Notes: generated by a model from the sequence alone, not told the origin. A stretch of 64,000 bases of DNA from Ceratorhiza oryzae-sativae (GCA_030998015.1 JARWMV010000006.1:310001-374000); one strand, 5' to 3'. Counted from the first letter of the stretch, positions 49,796 to 61,410 are shown. A program made the numbers and translations.

Positions 49796-50339
49796 TTAAA
49801 TCAGGAGAGTCTCAATCTTGCGCTTAATAGTTTCAATCTGGGATTGGAGCTCGCGTGCTTCGTTGGTGGTCACAGAGCAGGCGATGACTGGACGGGTTAC
49901 GTCACAGGCGCGTCCGAGTGCCGTTTTGGAAGGAACAAATACATAGGGGACGTTCTAATTGAGCAGGGTGTGAGCAGCGTTATTACAATCACGACATATG
50001 GAGCCCGCGCACCTTGTCCTCACAGAGCAAGGGGAGGTGGAGGAGAATTTCAATGGGCTCCGTGTCCGCGGTCAGGACGATGAACTCGGCGATACCACGG
50101 TTAAGCGTCTTGGTTGCTGTAGGAATCGATTGTCACAGGCCCACTAGCGCCAAAGGATACACCACACACCCTCGTTTGCCCCCTTCTTCAGCTGCTTGTA
50201 TTGTCCGGCCTGCTGAACCAAGTCGAGAATCTGTAGCCAAACGATCAACGGCCAGGCCCATGCAAGCCACAGAAACCCATACCTGGTTCGTAAGGTTGGC
50301 ATCGGCAAGAGGGAACGCTTTCGGGTTTGGGGCAGCCAT
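49796..50339 (-). CDS. SNU13: 13 kDa ribonucleoprotein-associated protein SNU13 (15.5K/NHP2L1)
   Basis: An L7Ae/L30e-fold RNA-binding protein of about 126 aa. It binds the kink-turn of U4 snRNA in the U4/U6.U5 tri-snRNP and of box C/D snoRNAs. Four exons on the minus strand: exon 1 from ATG 50339 to 50283 ([19 protein letters not shown]), exon 2 ([20 protein letters not shown]), exon 3 ([20 protein letters not shown] then [11 protein letters not shown]) and exon 4 ([19 protein letters not shown] to [13 protein letters not shown]), with the TAA at 49796. Nearly every residue fits the strongly conserved eukaryotic family, including [14 protein letters not shown], the RNA-contact region. Very close homology and correct length make this one of the safest calls in the window. 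Confidence 0.97.
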
Positions 50340-50998
50340 GGCGTATCGTATGGAATATCTGAGCCGACCTCACAACGAGAGGATCCTTGGTCGTGGTCGA
50401 GAATAGGCAATTTTCCTACAGGGACAGCACCATCACGTAATCGCGCCCGGCGCTAGATAAGGAAGCACCCGAAATGACGACGGTTACCTTACCTTTGCTA
50501 GGTTTCTACCCATGACAATAGGGTGCGGCGTGAAAGTACTGTGTTACTAACACGTGTTATTAAAAAATTGTTTTAAACATGTTTTTAACATCTCGGCCCC
50601 AAAATCGTGAAAATCGGCCTGTTAAAAAACATTTTCAAATACAACAGTTGTGCGAGCCGAGAGAGGTTCGATTTGTCTAAAGAGTACCGATTAGCACTGT
50701 AAATACTCAAATCAAGCTTCCTTCATTTGTCTGCAGGTGCGAAATATGCGTGTCAATGTAGGAATAAATCGTAAGTTGAGGCGTCTTATACACCACTGTG
50801 TCGCTTGGTCGGATGCCCTGCGTAACTGTGTATCAAATGCAAAGGAATAGCTGTTTGGGACTTCGTTGGTTGTCTCGGAGTTTTTCGTTTATGGCGTCGT
50901 TCTACAGCTATGCGTAAAGGTATAAATGCGCTCAAAAACTATTCTCGAACTTCAGCATCTTCACTGAACTGCTTTGAACCACACCTACCTCCGTCACT
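50340..50998. promoter_or_regulatory. SNU13 upstream region with palindromes
   Basis: About 660 nt. A perfect 12-bp palindrome taacacgtgtta (E-box CACGTG core) lies at 50548-50559, about 210 nt upstream of SNU13. Just beyond it, an AT-rich inverted repeat pairs atgtttttaaca (50579-50590) with tgttaaaaaacat (50620-50632). A tataaat at 50921-50927 precedes the next plus-strand gene by about 75 nt. Whether the hairpin is regulatory or the relic of a small element is unknown. Confidence 0.35.
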
Positions 50999-52896
50999 AT
51001 GACTCCCTCTTGCATCTACACCCATCGCATTGATCAACTTCGAGTTGCGTTATGCTCTCTGCCCTCCTCGCTCCCGTCTGGATCAACTGTCTATAACTTC
51101 TCTGGCTGGGCACCCGATGCGGAGGCAATGGATACGTATGGTGCGGAGTGTAGTGTTCTAAATGCTCACCTTGAAAACGTTTTCGGTCTCCGTGCTGTTT
51201 CCCCAATCTCATTCCGTGAGAGAGGCCCGGGCATAGAATCGTTGGTTGACGTTATGGCGTACTATCTTGAGGGCGATTATGCGGAAAAGCCGGTAGTTGC
51301 CAAGTGGATCGATGATCTAACCAAGGCAGCTATATTAGCATCGTCCCTACCTTTAAACCAGGTATGTAGCATGTATGCTACTTGATTAGTACGCTCTCTT
51401 AACCTTGTCTGAGTTTAGGCATCAACAAAGCGCATATCCAAGCCCTCAGCTGCGCAGAAGCGGTCCAACGAGTGGGTCGAATCAGTTGTTGAAGAGCCTG
51501 CTGCCTGAAAATGCAAGAAGACCAAGGCGATTGAAAAATCTGATCAGCAGGCTCAACTTGCTAAGAAAACATCTCAGAGAGTGAGTAAAGTTGTTTGATT
51601 ACGTTGAATGGACTTGCTCACACGTTCTACCATAGGTGAACTGGAAGAAGGGGTTGGACAACTTGATTGATGTGAAGTCCAAGCCCAAGCCTAAGCTGAC
51701 AGGCACTGGCAAGAAGAGGGGTTGGCCAGGATAAAATATCGTTAACAACATTGTATCCGAATGCATCGCACAGTCAACGGGCCAGCAACAATGGTGTTGC
51801 TTGGCTGCAGGCTGCCAGCAGTCATGGGCCTCTTGTCAAGCATCTTGAATCCTTGCTCATGTGGTAGAAAAATGCCAATTCACCTCATCTGAGATTTGTA
51901 GTGCTGCCTTAGCTCAGTCTGGAAAACTCTCACCAGGATACAAGGTTGACCAGCTGAATAATGCAATCACACGCCAGGTTTCTGAAGCAACTGGCTCCAG
52001 CTTGCAGCCATCTGTTCATGCTCTGGTGTTGGCAGAAGGGCAGGAGGCAAAGCAGACTTGTTTTGATCTGGGCCTGGTCAACTTTATCTGTGTTGCTCAG
52101 ATTGCTCCTTGTAAAGTTGATCTTCCCAAGTTTCATACAATGATTACTCAGGCTAACTCTCATTTGAAACCAAAATCGAGTTCACACATTGCTAGAACAC
52201 AGATACCTATGGAATTGGCATGTATACAAGGCCTTTTTCTTGAGGAACTTGCAGGCTGCTCCCATCTCACTCTCTCTTTCAATGGGGGAAGTGCAATTCA
52301 GCCTCAAAGTTTTACAACAATTCATGTAACAAACCCAGAGACTTGATCTGCTTACCTCATGAATGCAATTGAGGCTTCAGGTGTATCTCATGCTGGGAAG
52401 TATTACTTTGATGAGTAAGAGAAGGTGTGCATATATCTACTAGATTTACATAAGACAATGTATTTACCTCAACATCCAGGTGGTTGTGGAGGTTGGACTT
52501 CTCAGCTTTTCAGGGATTACATGCAACAGTACTGGCAATACCGCACTTGCTCGAAAGATGGTTCATGCAAAATACCCAACAATTATTGTTCTTCCAGATC
52601 CATGCCATCAGCTCCACAATGCCATGAAAGATATCACAAAGCTCAAATACTTCCAGGAGGTGAGTTGAGTCTATTATACTTACTGAAGCATCTGACATTG
52701 GCTTGGATAGTGCAAAGGCCATTCTCAAGATATTATTAGCTACTGCTCAAAGTCAAACTTGGTGGCCACTCATGTGGATGCAATGTGCAGGCAGATGGGT
52801 ATATCAGAAGCATTTGAAAAGCCATCGAAAACCAGATTTGGCCAATGGCATAAATCAGCTTGAAGTGTCTGATGTTGAATGCCTGCAATTGAGAAG
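50999..52896 (+). pseudogene. Degenerate hAT-type (DUF659-like) transposase gene
   Basis: An ATG at 50999 opens a 128-codon frame (MTPSCIYTHRIDQLRVAL) spliced near 51372/51420 to a Lys-rich segment (QLAKKTSQR, KPKPKLTGTGKKRGWPG). A BED-like Cys-rich stretch (WCCLAAGCQQSWASC) follows, with an in-frame stop before and after it. Transposase-like sequence then runs from 51861: VDQLNNAITRQVSEATG, LFLEELAGCSHLTLSFNGGS, FTTIHVTNPET, and after further stops, LMNAIEASGVSHAGKYYFDE, GITCNSTGNTALARK, AKYPTIIVLPDPCH. The order and motifs match DUF659/hAT transposases abundant in Agaricomycetes. At least four stops or frame changes make it dead. Whether the first 128 codons belong to the transposase or to a host exon captured upstream is unclear. 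The similarity ends where an LTR-like repeat begins at 52897. Confidence 0.55.
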
Positions 52897-53464
52897 TGTT
52901 ATGACCTGTCAAACAGATATAACAGAGTAACTGAATATTTTACAGATTTATGGCATCTTTTCCTAAGTGGAAGGAGCCATAAACAAGGTCACATGACCTT
53001 GGTGCTTAACCAGCGCTTATGGTGGTTACCCTGAACTTGCTCCAGCATTTCTCTCCCATGTTACTTGGAGCAAGGAGCGAGTTGTCACGTGATATCGGCG
53101 CTTAACCGGCACTTATGGCAGGATCACGTGACCTCAGCACTTACCCCTTGGACCTTGCACAGCTCTATAAGATTTGCAGCCACACAAACTTAAGATAAAC
53201 AATTACCTAACCCATGGTACTATATATAACCTGTACCTACTGCAGATTGTGCTTAAATAATACATCTGCAGCCACTGCAGCCACAGGTGTATATAAGGAG
53301 GATAAAACAAGACTGGATGCCTCAGCTTGCTTTATCTTGTCAACCACCATAGACCATAGCAAACACTGTAACTAGAACACTCAATACATACTGCCTAAAC
53401 ACCAAACTGTCAATGTAGCCATTACTTAAGTGCTTTGCAAGGAAGCATCCAGAGGGTCACAACA
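52897..53464 (+). repeat. LTR-like repeat, complete copy (568 bp)
   Basis: Bounded by inverted ends tgttatgacc and ggtcacaaca, that is TG...CA with ten-base inverted termini. Its first part matches the sequence at 62309-62049 and on to 55109-54990 (both minus), sharing acagatttatggcat, ccataaacaaggtcac, ctccagcatttctctccc and cacgtgacctcagcactta. TATA-like sequence tgtatataagg at about 53291-53301 fits an LTR promoter. No five-base target duplication was found at its edges, so it may be a flank of a lost element rather than a clean solo LTR. Confidence 0.55.
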
Positions 53465-54989
53465 TTATAAAGCAAGCTCTTAACTTAACTAGTGGTGAAC
53501 ATAAGTATACTACACAGATACTAAGGGCTGAGTACACAAGAAACCAGCTAACTCCTGTGATACATAAGAGAACACAAAGAAACTATGTCACAGAGACCAC
53601 AAACTTGATCTCAAAGCAGAGTGGCTAATAGTAGACCACAATCACCCAAACCCATTACTCCCCCAGTGTTATGGATCACTAACATTTTCTATTATTTTAG
53701 TCTGCTCTGCCAACCTCAAGCGATGCCTCTGTAATTAAATTGTGAAATACTTGAATTTGTATGCGCTCTGAATTGTACTATTTTCCGTTCCATTAAATAG
53801 TAAAAATTTCCCGCTCTCCAACGCATATTTTATTAAGTTTTTACAATAAGATCTCAGAGAGATACAGGGGTTGCAATATTTCCTCTTATCAGGAGATATT
53901 GATTACAACATCGCACTGCTCATATCTCGGCAACCGCTTACGCTATCAAAGCGATCTTATGCTCTATCGATAGCTAATCTTCGGCAGTATCTTCTGCCCG
54001 AAGATCGTCGCGATCCACCGGATCCTCGCGCCGGAATGGCCCAAAGATCATTAGAATCTTACTGGACCATCAATCAAGATCTAATGACTCCAGTGAGTCA
54101 GGAGAGCTTCCCAAATTGATCCAGAAGCTTCTCTGACTCACTTTATGACTCACTGAGATGTAGCCTCCGTTCATTACATGTATATACTATGATAATATGA
54201 TCTACAAGCCAATAGCAGGTCTCAGATGCATCAATGCCTTCGATCCACACCCTGTCTTTACTCTTTTATCCTATACTGGGCTAGGGTGTACCCCAAGTAT
54301 AGCAGTACCCTCTTTTGATGATCGCACTGGCATGCATGTATCTATTTGGCTCTGGAATGCCCTCCTCAGGGTATAAAAGGACCTCCTCTGAGGCCCTTCC
54401 AGACCACCTCCCCTTCACTCCTCTACTCAACCCAGACTGGTTATTGGTTTCTTTTTCTCTTTCTATTTCTCTTGTCTGTGTGTGATTTCTTATATAACTA
54501 GTACTGAGGAATAAAGTACCATATTAGTTATATACTGTCTGAGTCATTGTATCTTATATACAGAGATATATAAGGATACAATATTGCCTGATTGAGCATG
54601 ACATTAAGTACCAGCTATTAGAGGAAATCTAAGTACCTGTAGCTGAGGAAGTACATGCATTAGGCAGCCCACCATCGATCCTATAAGCTATCGCTTAAGT
54701 CTAGTATTAAGATTAGTATCAGTTAGTCCAAGCGACTAGGGCTGAACTACATTTAAGATATCTAAGGGAACCTGACCATAGTAGTCTTGCTCTTTATACC
54801 TATAAATTAGTCAGTTTACACTGTGAAAGATTAAGACTACCTTGAGTGTTACTTGATCGCATTGCAACTACTTTGAGCCTTCTTACTCTAGTCTAAGAAG
54901 TATTGAGTACAATTGGTGTATACTAACATATCTACATTTGCTTAAGCTCTAGATATTCAAGTGTACCCTGACCTGTAACACTCTGAATC
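53465..54989. other. Repeat-rich non-coding stretch with an LTR-promoter-like segment
   Basis: No gene. At 54365-54540 there is a promoter-like order: gggtataaaagga (54368-54380), a CT-rich tract (54395-54475) and aataaagtacc (54510-54520), as in the U3-R-U5 part of an LTR. Ends could not be defined. A short ORF at 53871-54119 has no family features (it opens with TTG). Confidence 0.3.
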
Positions 54990-55109
54990 TTATAGAGCTG
55001 CATGAGGTCCAAGGGGTAGGCGCTGAGGTCATGTGATCCTGCTGTAAGCACCAAGATCACATGACAACTTGCTCCTTGCTCCAAGTAACAATGGAGAGAA
55101 ATGCTGGAG
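54990..55109 (-). repeat. Distal part of an LTR-like repeat split by the Ty3 insertion
   Basis: Read on the minus strand this continues the repeat that breaks off at 62049: gcatttctctccattgttac, then ttggagcaaggagcaagttg and catgtgatcttggtg. It matches 53036-53177 and loses similarity just after ctctataagatt. It ends at tggag (55105-55109), the target-site duplication of the inserted retrotransposon. Confidence 0.65.
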
Positions 55110-55485
55110 TGTCGACAACGACAAGTCAGGTGACAAGGAAAATAGTAAGAAAATAAAAGAACTTGTATTCGATGAGAGGTCAAGTTCTTGAGGAGTCCTC
55201 TGTGAACTTGACCTGGTTTATATACATAGTACAAGCCACATCATAACAAACAAGTCCGTACAGTGAGTCATGACAGATAAGAGATAGAAGCAGTAGAAGC
55301 AACTGCGGAACTGCAGAATTTCACATTGGAGTTGAAATACATCTTGGTTACCAGTCCGGAACATTCCATGAGTCACATGACACAGATATACCATAAAAGG
55401 CAAGTATGTTTTGAAGATGATCTCATAAAATGTAGTAAATTGAGAAAATATTATAGAGTGGATATATGCGTGTCAGTTCGTGACA
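55110..55485 (-). repeat. 3' LTR of the Ty3-type element
   Basis: 376 bp, the same length as the other LTR. It differs from it at 12 bases in 11 places, and all the differences are transitions at CpG-type positions (CG in one copy, TG or CA in the other). Confidence 0.92.
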
Positions 55486-55500
55486 CTTCCCCCCTTCAAG
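55486..55500 (-). other. Polypurine tract of the Ty3-type element
   Basis: On the minus strand the LTR is immediately preceded by cttgaaggggggaag (55486-55500), a purine run in the position where plus-strand DNA synthesis is primed. Confidence 0.8.
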
Positions 55501-58500
55501 GCACGGGGGTCCTGAGGTGCCTTAGGGTGCGACTTGACATAGTCAGCGATGAGTTCTGGTGCGTTCACCAGGTCATCATAGGTTAACCATTGTCACTCGT
55601 TGTAGCCAAGCCACTTGACATAGTATTCAAAGGTGTTAGATCTTTTGTTGTATCATGATTTTATGATCTGTTCCACTTCAAATTCTTCTTCCCCTTCAGG
55701 AGTTACCACAGGTGGTGGTGGGGGAACCTGACAGCCATAGGGGTCGTCTTTATATTTGGTCAGGAGTGAGACGTGAAACACTGGGTGTATTTTCATGGTT
55801 ATCGGTAGGTCCAGTTTGTAGGCATGTGTGCCATGTTGTGCTACCACCTTGAATGGTCCAACTCTTTTGTGGGCCAGTTTCCTAGAGGCCTGCTGTGTCT
55901 GTATGTTTTTGGTATCAAGCCAGACTTTGTCTCCAACCTTAATAGCTTCAGGGGTCCAATGCTTCTGGTCATAGTATTCCTTGATCCTCTGGTTTGCTAT
56001 TTCCAGGGCTGCCTTAAGTTTGTCATGGCCCTTTTGGAGCCATTCTGCATGGTTGTCCGCTAAAGGGAGTTCTGGTTCCTCCCTGTCCCCGACTGCTAGC
56101 CTTGGGTGGAAACCGTAGTTTGCAAAGAATGGTGATTTGCCAGTTGAGGTGTTGACGCCGTTATTGTAGGCAAATTCAGCTAATGGTAGGAGTGAGACCC
56201 AGTCATCTTGTCTGTCTGATACATAGTGTCTGATGTACCCTTCCACTACTTGGTTGGCCCGTTTGGACTGGCCATCTGTCTGAGGGTGGTATGCTGTGGA
56301 GTAGGAGGGTTTTATATCCAGTCATTTGTATAAGTGCCTTAAGAATTTGGATGCAAAGTTAGGGCCGCGGTCTGAGATTGTTTTCCATGGTAACCCATGG
56401 AGTTTCCATACATATGTTAGGAACAGGTTGGTGCAATCCATAGCACTGGCTTCCGATTGACATGGAATAAAGTGGACCATTTTTGTCAGGCGATCGACAA
56501 CTGTAAATATGGCATCAAATCCCTCTGACAGGGGTAGCCCGGTGATCAGATCATAAGTAATTTCCTCCCAAGGTTTTTCTGGTGCAGGTATTGGGTTTAA
56601 GAGCCCTGGGGGAACTTGGTTGCTGTGCTTGTTCCTGATGCATGACTTGCAGTGTGTGACATATTCGTTGACTGATTTTTTCATTGATAACCATGTGTAT
56701 TTGCGATTTAACAATTCATATGTTCTGAACTGTCCTGGGTGTCCTGCTGCTGGGCTATGGTGATGGCTTTCAATGACCAGTTTGCAAAGTTCTTTGTTAT
56801 TTGGGATGTAGATTCTGCCTTTGTGTTGTAAGAGTCCTTTGTCCCATACCCAATCTTTGACCTTCTCATTGTCATCTAGGGCTTTTAGGACTTTTGATAG
56901 GTGTTCGTCCCCCGGGATAGCATCCCTAATGAGTTGTTCTAGGTCATTGTCTGGCGTGATTGCTTGCAGGCATAGTGATTTCAGCTCCAAAAATTGGTTT
57001 TGCGCAAGCAGAGCTTGGCTCTCACCCCCCTCTTTAGGGATGTGTCTTGACAGCCTAGAGAGTATGTCTGCCCAGCCATTCTTTGCCCCTTCAATATATA
57101 GAATCTTGAATTCAAACCTGGATAAGAACTCATGCCACTGTGTGACCTGACCATTCAGTGGCTAATTTGTCTTCCAATACTCCAAATTCTTGTGGTCACA
57201 GACAATGTTTACTGGGTGTTCGGCCCCTTCTAGCAAATGACGCCAGTGTTTGAGGGCCTTTATGATTGCCAGCATTTCTTTGTTGTAGATATCATAATTT
57301 CTTTCTGCTGGGACCATTGCCTTGGAGTAATAGGAAATTGGGTGGAGCATTCCGTCCTCCCCGTATTGCAATAATACAGCGCCTGTGGCATAGCCTGAGG
57401 CGTCGGTTTCCAAAATGAATGGTTTGTCGGGTTCTGGCTGAATTAGGAGGGGGGCTTCTTTTAATTTTTGCTTCAGCAGATTCCATGCTTGATCCCTTTC
57501 TTCTGTCCATTCCCATTTTACATCCTTCTTGACAAGTTCATAAAGACATCTTGTAATTTTCGAAAAGTCTTTTATGAAGTGCCTCAACCAATTTGCAAAC
57601 CCCAACCCTTCCAGGACTTTGGTTGGGTTGGTAGGGGTTGGCCATTCAACAGCCTTTTCGACCTTGGCTGGGTCTACTTTAATTCCCTGGGAGTCACTAC
57701 TATTCCCAGGTAATCGACTTCAGTGACATCAAAAATGCATTTTTCCAGAGCGCAATATAGGCCCACTTTTTGAAGGCGACGTAAGACTTCCTTGACATGT
57801 TCATTGTGTTCTTCCTGGTTTTTGGAGAATACTAATATGTCATCCATATAGATTACCACATAAATGCCCTCAATGTCTTGGAACTCTTCCCGGATCATGG
57901 CCATGAAGGTTCCTGGTGCGTTCTTTTGACCAAATTGCATGACTAAGGGCTTGTACAGCCCATATTTGGTCTTAAAAGCTGCTTTCCATTCGTCCCCTTC
58001 CTGAATTCGTATGAGGTTGAAGCCCCACTTTAGATCAAACTTGGTGAATATCTTTGCCCCACGCAGCGTCTCCACAATATCATTGATGTGGGGGAGTGGG
58101 TACACATTGGAGACTGTCATTTTGTTTAGTCGCCGGTAGTCGATGCACATGCGCAGCTTCCCATTCTTCTTTTTGACAAATATGACTGGAGATGCCATTG
58201 GTGAACTTGAGGGTCTGATATGCCCTGCTTTCAGTTGGCGCTCCAAGGTTTTGTGCAATTCTGCATCTTCCTTGACACCCACACTATATATGGGGCCATG
58301 CCTTGGCTTGGCATCCAGTTTTAAATCTATTTCCATATCCCACTTCCTATGGGGTGGTAATGGCTGGATGTCGTCTTCTTCAGCGAATATTTTCTTGAAC
58401 TCCCTGTACTTGGTTGGGAGGGAGTCTAGAGAATCCAACTGGAGCTCCTTGGGTTCGTTTGCTTGTACATGTAGGGGTTTTGTAATGCAGTGTTTCAAGC

Positions 58501-59002
58501 ATATTGGTGAGTTGAACTTCATATCTTTCCCCTCCCAATCAATGTCTGGGTTATGGAATTTGAGCCACGACATGCCCAGAACTAGATCATTTCTGCTGAC
58601 ATTCACAACGTAGGCACTGAGGATCTCTTGGTGCTCTTGAATACACAACTCAAAGGTGCAGTAATGGGTCACAGACCCAGAGTCTATCTCCCTTCCATCG
58701 ATTACCCTCAGTTTCTTGGGTGTTTTTAGGACGACGGTAGGAATACGGTATTGTTTAACCAAATCTTCATGTATAAATACTGATGTGGCCCCTGAGTCAA
58801 TCATGGCCCATCCGTTAAATTTTTTCATGTTATATGCAGATTTGCATTTGGGGGTTATGCGCAGGGGAAATGCATGAAAGAAAAACTGTAGTTGTGATTG
58901 GTTTCCTAACGACATACATTCCATTTCCATGTTTTTATTTTCATTATGCACATTTTGTAACATAGTGCCCAAGACTGCCCCCCTGGCATGGTTTGAGCTC
59001 AT
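55486..59002 (-). pseudogene. pol polyprotein of the Ty3-type element (protease-RT-RNase H-integrase-chromodomain), interrupted
   Basis: The ATG at 59002 overlaps the gag stop in ATGA. The protease has the active site AMIDSGATSVFI. RT includes FVKKKNGKLRMCIDYRRLNK, the polymerase motif VVIYMDDILVFSKN and LEKCIFDVTEVDYLG. RNase H follows (ILETDASGYATGAVLLQ, YNKEMLAIIKALKHWRH, VCDHKNLEYW). Integrase carries the HHCC finger (ESHHHSPAAGHPGQ, HCKSCIRNK) and the core FTVVDRLTKM, ISDRGPNFASKF, FAYNNGVNTSTGKSPF. The C-terminal GPF/Y-like part (KRVGPFKVVAQHG, IHPVFHVSLL) leads into a chromodomain-like end (FEVEQIIKS, YYVKWLGYNE). Breaks: frameshift near 57685 (short A run), TAG at 57162-57164, TGA at 56322-56324, 55653-55655 and 55593-55595. 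These make it inactive. Confidence 0.9.
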
Positions 59003-60486
59003 TCTTTTACCAACTCATTGTCGGTTGTTTCTATATCCTCAACCACTGCCTCATATCCTGACATCTTGGCTGAGGGACATTTGGCAGCGATATGGCCCTG
59101 TCCTCCACAGTTATAGCAGGTGTTTGTTCCCTTCCCCTTTCCTGCGCTATCCAGATCCATTGCGTCTGGATCCTTTGCCTTGGGGACCACTGGTGGATGA
59201 TTATCCTTCTTTATGTCCTTGAAGGATTCTTGTATGTTGGCATTGCTGCCATCGTAGCAGACAGTTGGGACTGTGAAACCTTTCGTGTTGGGTCCAATGG
59301 CCACAATCTGTCCTTTTACAGCTTTCCTGTCCTTAATCTTGTATATCCATTCCCCATTTTTGAATTTCTCCTTTTGGGGAGTGCTTTGGGGGTTGTTTGT
59401 TGGCCTACTGGATGAGGCATTGCTGCTGGACTTGTTACCCCCATGAGACGTTTGTTTGCTGCCAAATGAGATGAGGTGGCGGTCAATTTCTAGGGCTTGC
59501 TGAGTGAGTTGGGCAAAAGTTTTGGTGCAAGGGTCATAGTTTTGGGCCACCATGCTATCTCTTATGTCTGATGATAGACCATCATAGAACTGATCACGCA
59601 TGGCAGCATCGTTGTAGTTGAGACCTGTGGAATATAGGTTGAATAGGGTGAGGTAATCCTGAACTGTCTTGGACTGTTTCAATTTCCACCACTTGTCGCG
59701 GTTATTTTCAGTGCGGTTCAGGTCCCCATAACGGGTAGTGAATTCTTGCCAGAACAGATTGGCATCGTGAAGCCAGGGAATCGCAGTTCCAGGATTTAAA
59801 ATTTCGAATTCTTCATACAAGTTGACCCATTCAGCTGCTGACCCTTCAAGATAAGATGTGATGAAGGCGACCACTTGATCAGCCGAATGCCCACTCATGT
59901 TTGTATTAATGTATCAGGCACATGCAATTCTGAATGAGATGGCGTCTTCTTGTTTTGTGCCATCAAACTTTTGAGGGGCAGCCATCTTAACCTTTGCAGT
60001 CGACCCACCAGAGGGGGCAGGTGCTGTTGGTTGTGGTTGGGCTGCACTGGAGGGAGCTAGTACTTGAGCAGTGCCTGAGCCTCCTGTGGAAGTGTTGATT
60101 TGCGCTTTGATATGCGTGATAGTGGTCTGGAGGATGGCTAACATCCCTACTAGATTGTTAACATTGGTGGCTAATCCAGCCACGTCTGCATCTATTTTTG
60201 TCTGATTGGTGGTAAGTTTGTCCTCAAGTGAGTCCGTGTAGGTTTTATTATTGTGTTCAACATCTCCAATATCGTTTTGGAGGTTGTTGGTTCATTCTTG
60301 TAATTCATCCATTGACTGGAGCATATAGATGACTTTTTCCCCATCAGACATATTTGCCCAAGCAGGGGCAGAGGGTTGTGACGCCATTTCAGAGAAGGGT
60401 TGATAAGATTCTAAAGGCAACGGAGACGATAAGGAAGTACAGGGAATTGGGAATTGTTTTGGTAATATAGGATTTCTGTTCCCCAC
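58999..60486 (-). pseudogene. gag of the Ty3-type element, interrupted by two TGA codons
   Basis: A conserved frame starts near the ATG at 60396 (MASQPSAPAWANMSDG), meets TGA at 60292-60294 after MDELQE, continues with a helical region (VAGLATNVNNLVGMLAILQT) and a Pro/Ala-rich linker, and meets a second TGA at 59914-59916. Beyond it, the capsid-like domain runs from 59898 (MSGHSADQVVAFITSYLEGS, FWQEFTTRYGDLN, LTLFNLYSTGLNYND, LTQQALEIDRHL). The nucleocapsid part has one CCHC zinc knuckle (CYNCGGQGHIAAKC). The gag stop TGA (58999-59001) overlaps the pol ATG. Confidence 0.85.
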
Positions 60487-60597
60487 ACAAGTCTGTAAAC
60501 TTCAAAGTTTCTAATTCCTGCGAACCTTAACCAAGTATCGTCCAAGTCCCAACTTTTGGTGTCCTGGCAACAATATGGGCACTCCACCCACTTCAGT

Positions 60598-61410
60598 TTA
60601 GTTTGGTCCCGAAGGAGTGCTTCCTTGGGGAGAATTGATTTGGGCTGCCAGAAGGGGTGTTTCTTCCTGAATTGGCAAGCCTGTGCCTCTTAGAAAGGTG
60701 GGGTGAGGGAGGTCTGACGGTGTTGAGAAGATGGGGAAGGTGTACTCGTGGGGTTCAATTGTTTCTTGGACTATAGTTTCTAGTCTGAGATGATCTTGGA
60801 GGAGGGATAGGTAGTCCTCCTGGTGTTCGCGCAACCGCTCAGTTAAGTATGCGCAACGGGCCTCGGCTTCGTGAAGTTTCTCACAGGTTTCTTTGTACTT
60901 ATTCCGGTAATAATGGTACCTGTCTTGGAAATTTTTGATAGTGTTTAGCAGGTGATGAAGAAGCTGTTGGCCAAGGTTCTCCAGCTTATAGCTGGTTGCG
61001 GGGGATGGTGTAGTAGTAAAGGAATTTGTCCTTCTTAGGACAGTAGGGGCAGCGCGCTGGGAAGGTGGCTCCATTTGCCCAATGACAAATTTTGCACTCA
61101 GGGGCACCTGGCTCGGTAACAAAGGCTTGTTGGGCGCATCCGACTCTCTGGGGGCAGACTTTGATGATTACTACTCGGTTGAAATCAATATGCCCAGCTT
61201 CTTCAAGGATACTTTCAGCCGAGTTGAGGGTGAAGCAGTGGATCGACAGGTCTCCAAACCACCCACACAGACAGCAGCGCTGGTCTTCTGTAAAAGGTTG
61301 TGCCACTTGAGGGCCGTGCGTTCCGTCAGAGATGTACTCGAGCAAGAGCAAGATAAAAGGAAAAATAGACCCTTTCCCAAGTCTATTGGAATAGGAAGGT
61401 GACCTCTGTT
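60598..61410 (-). other. Additional coding region upstream of gag in the Ty3-type element (Cys-rich frame overlapping a coiled-coil frame)
   Basis: Two overlapping minus-strand frames lie between the 5' LTR and gag. The upstream one (about 61410-60986) has no ATG but is open, with clustered cysteines (CCLCGWFGDLSIHC, CPQRVGCAQ, CKICHWANG, CPYCPKK), suggesting zinc binding. The second has its first ATG inside the first frame near 61074 (MEPPSQRAAPTVLRR) and runs to 60598. It is hydrophilic with a long heptad-like helix (NKYKETCEKLHEAEARCAYL, then TERLREHQEDYLSLLQDHLR). No retroviral family matches by eye. The downstream frame could be reached by frameshifting or re-initiation, or the two could be exons of one protein. 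Confidence 0.5.

Noticed and set aside
54170..54600. Solo LTR with defined ends
   Set aside because: Promoter-like order is present, but no paired TG...CA termini with a target duplication could be found, so only a weak note is kept.
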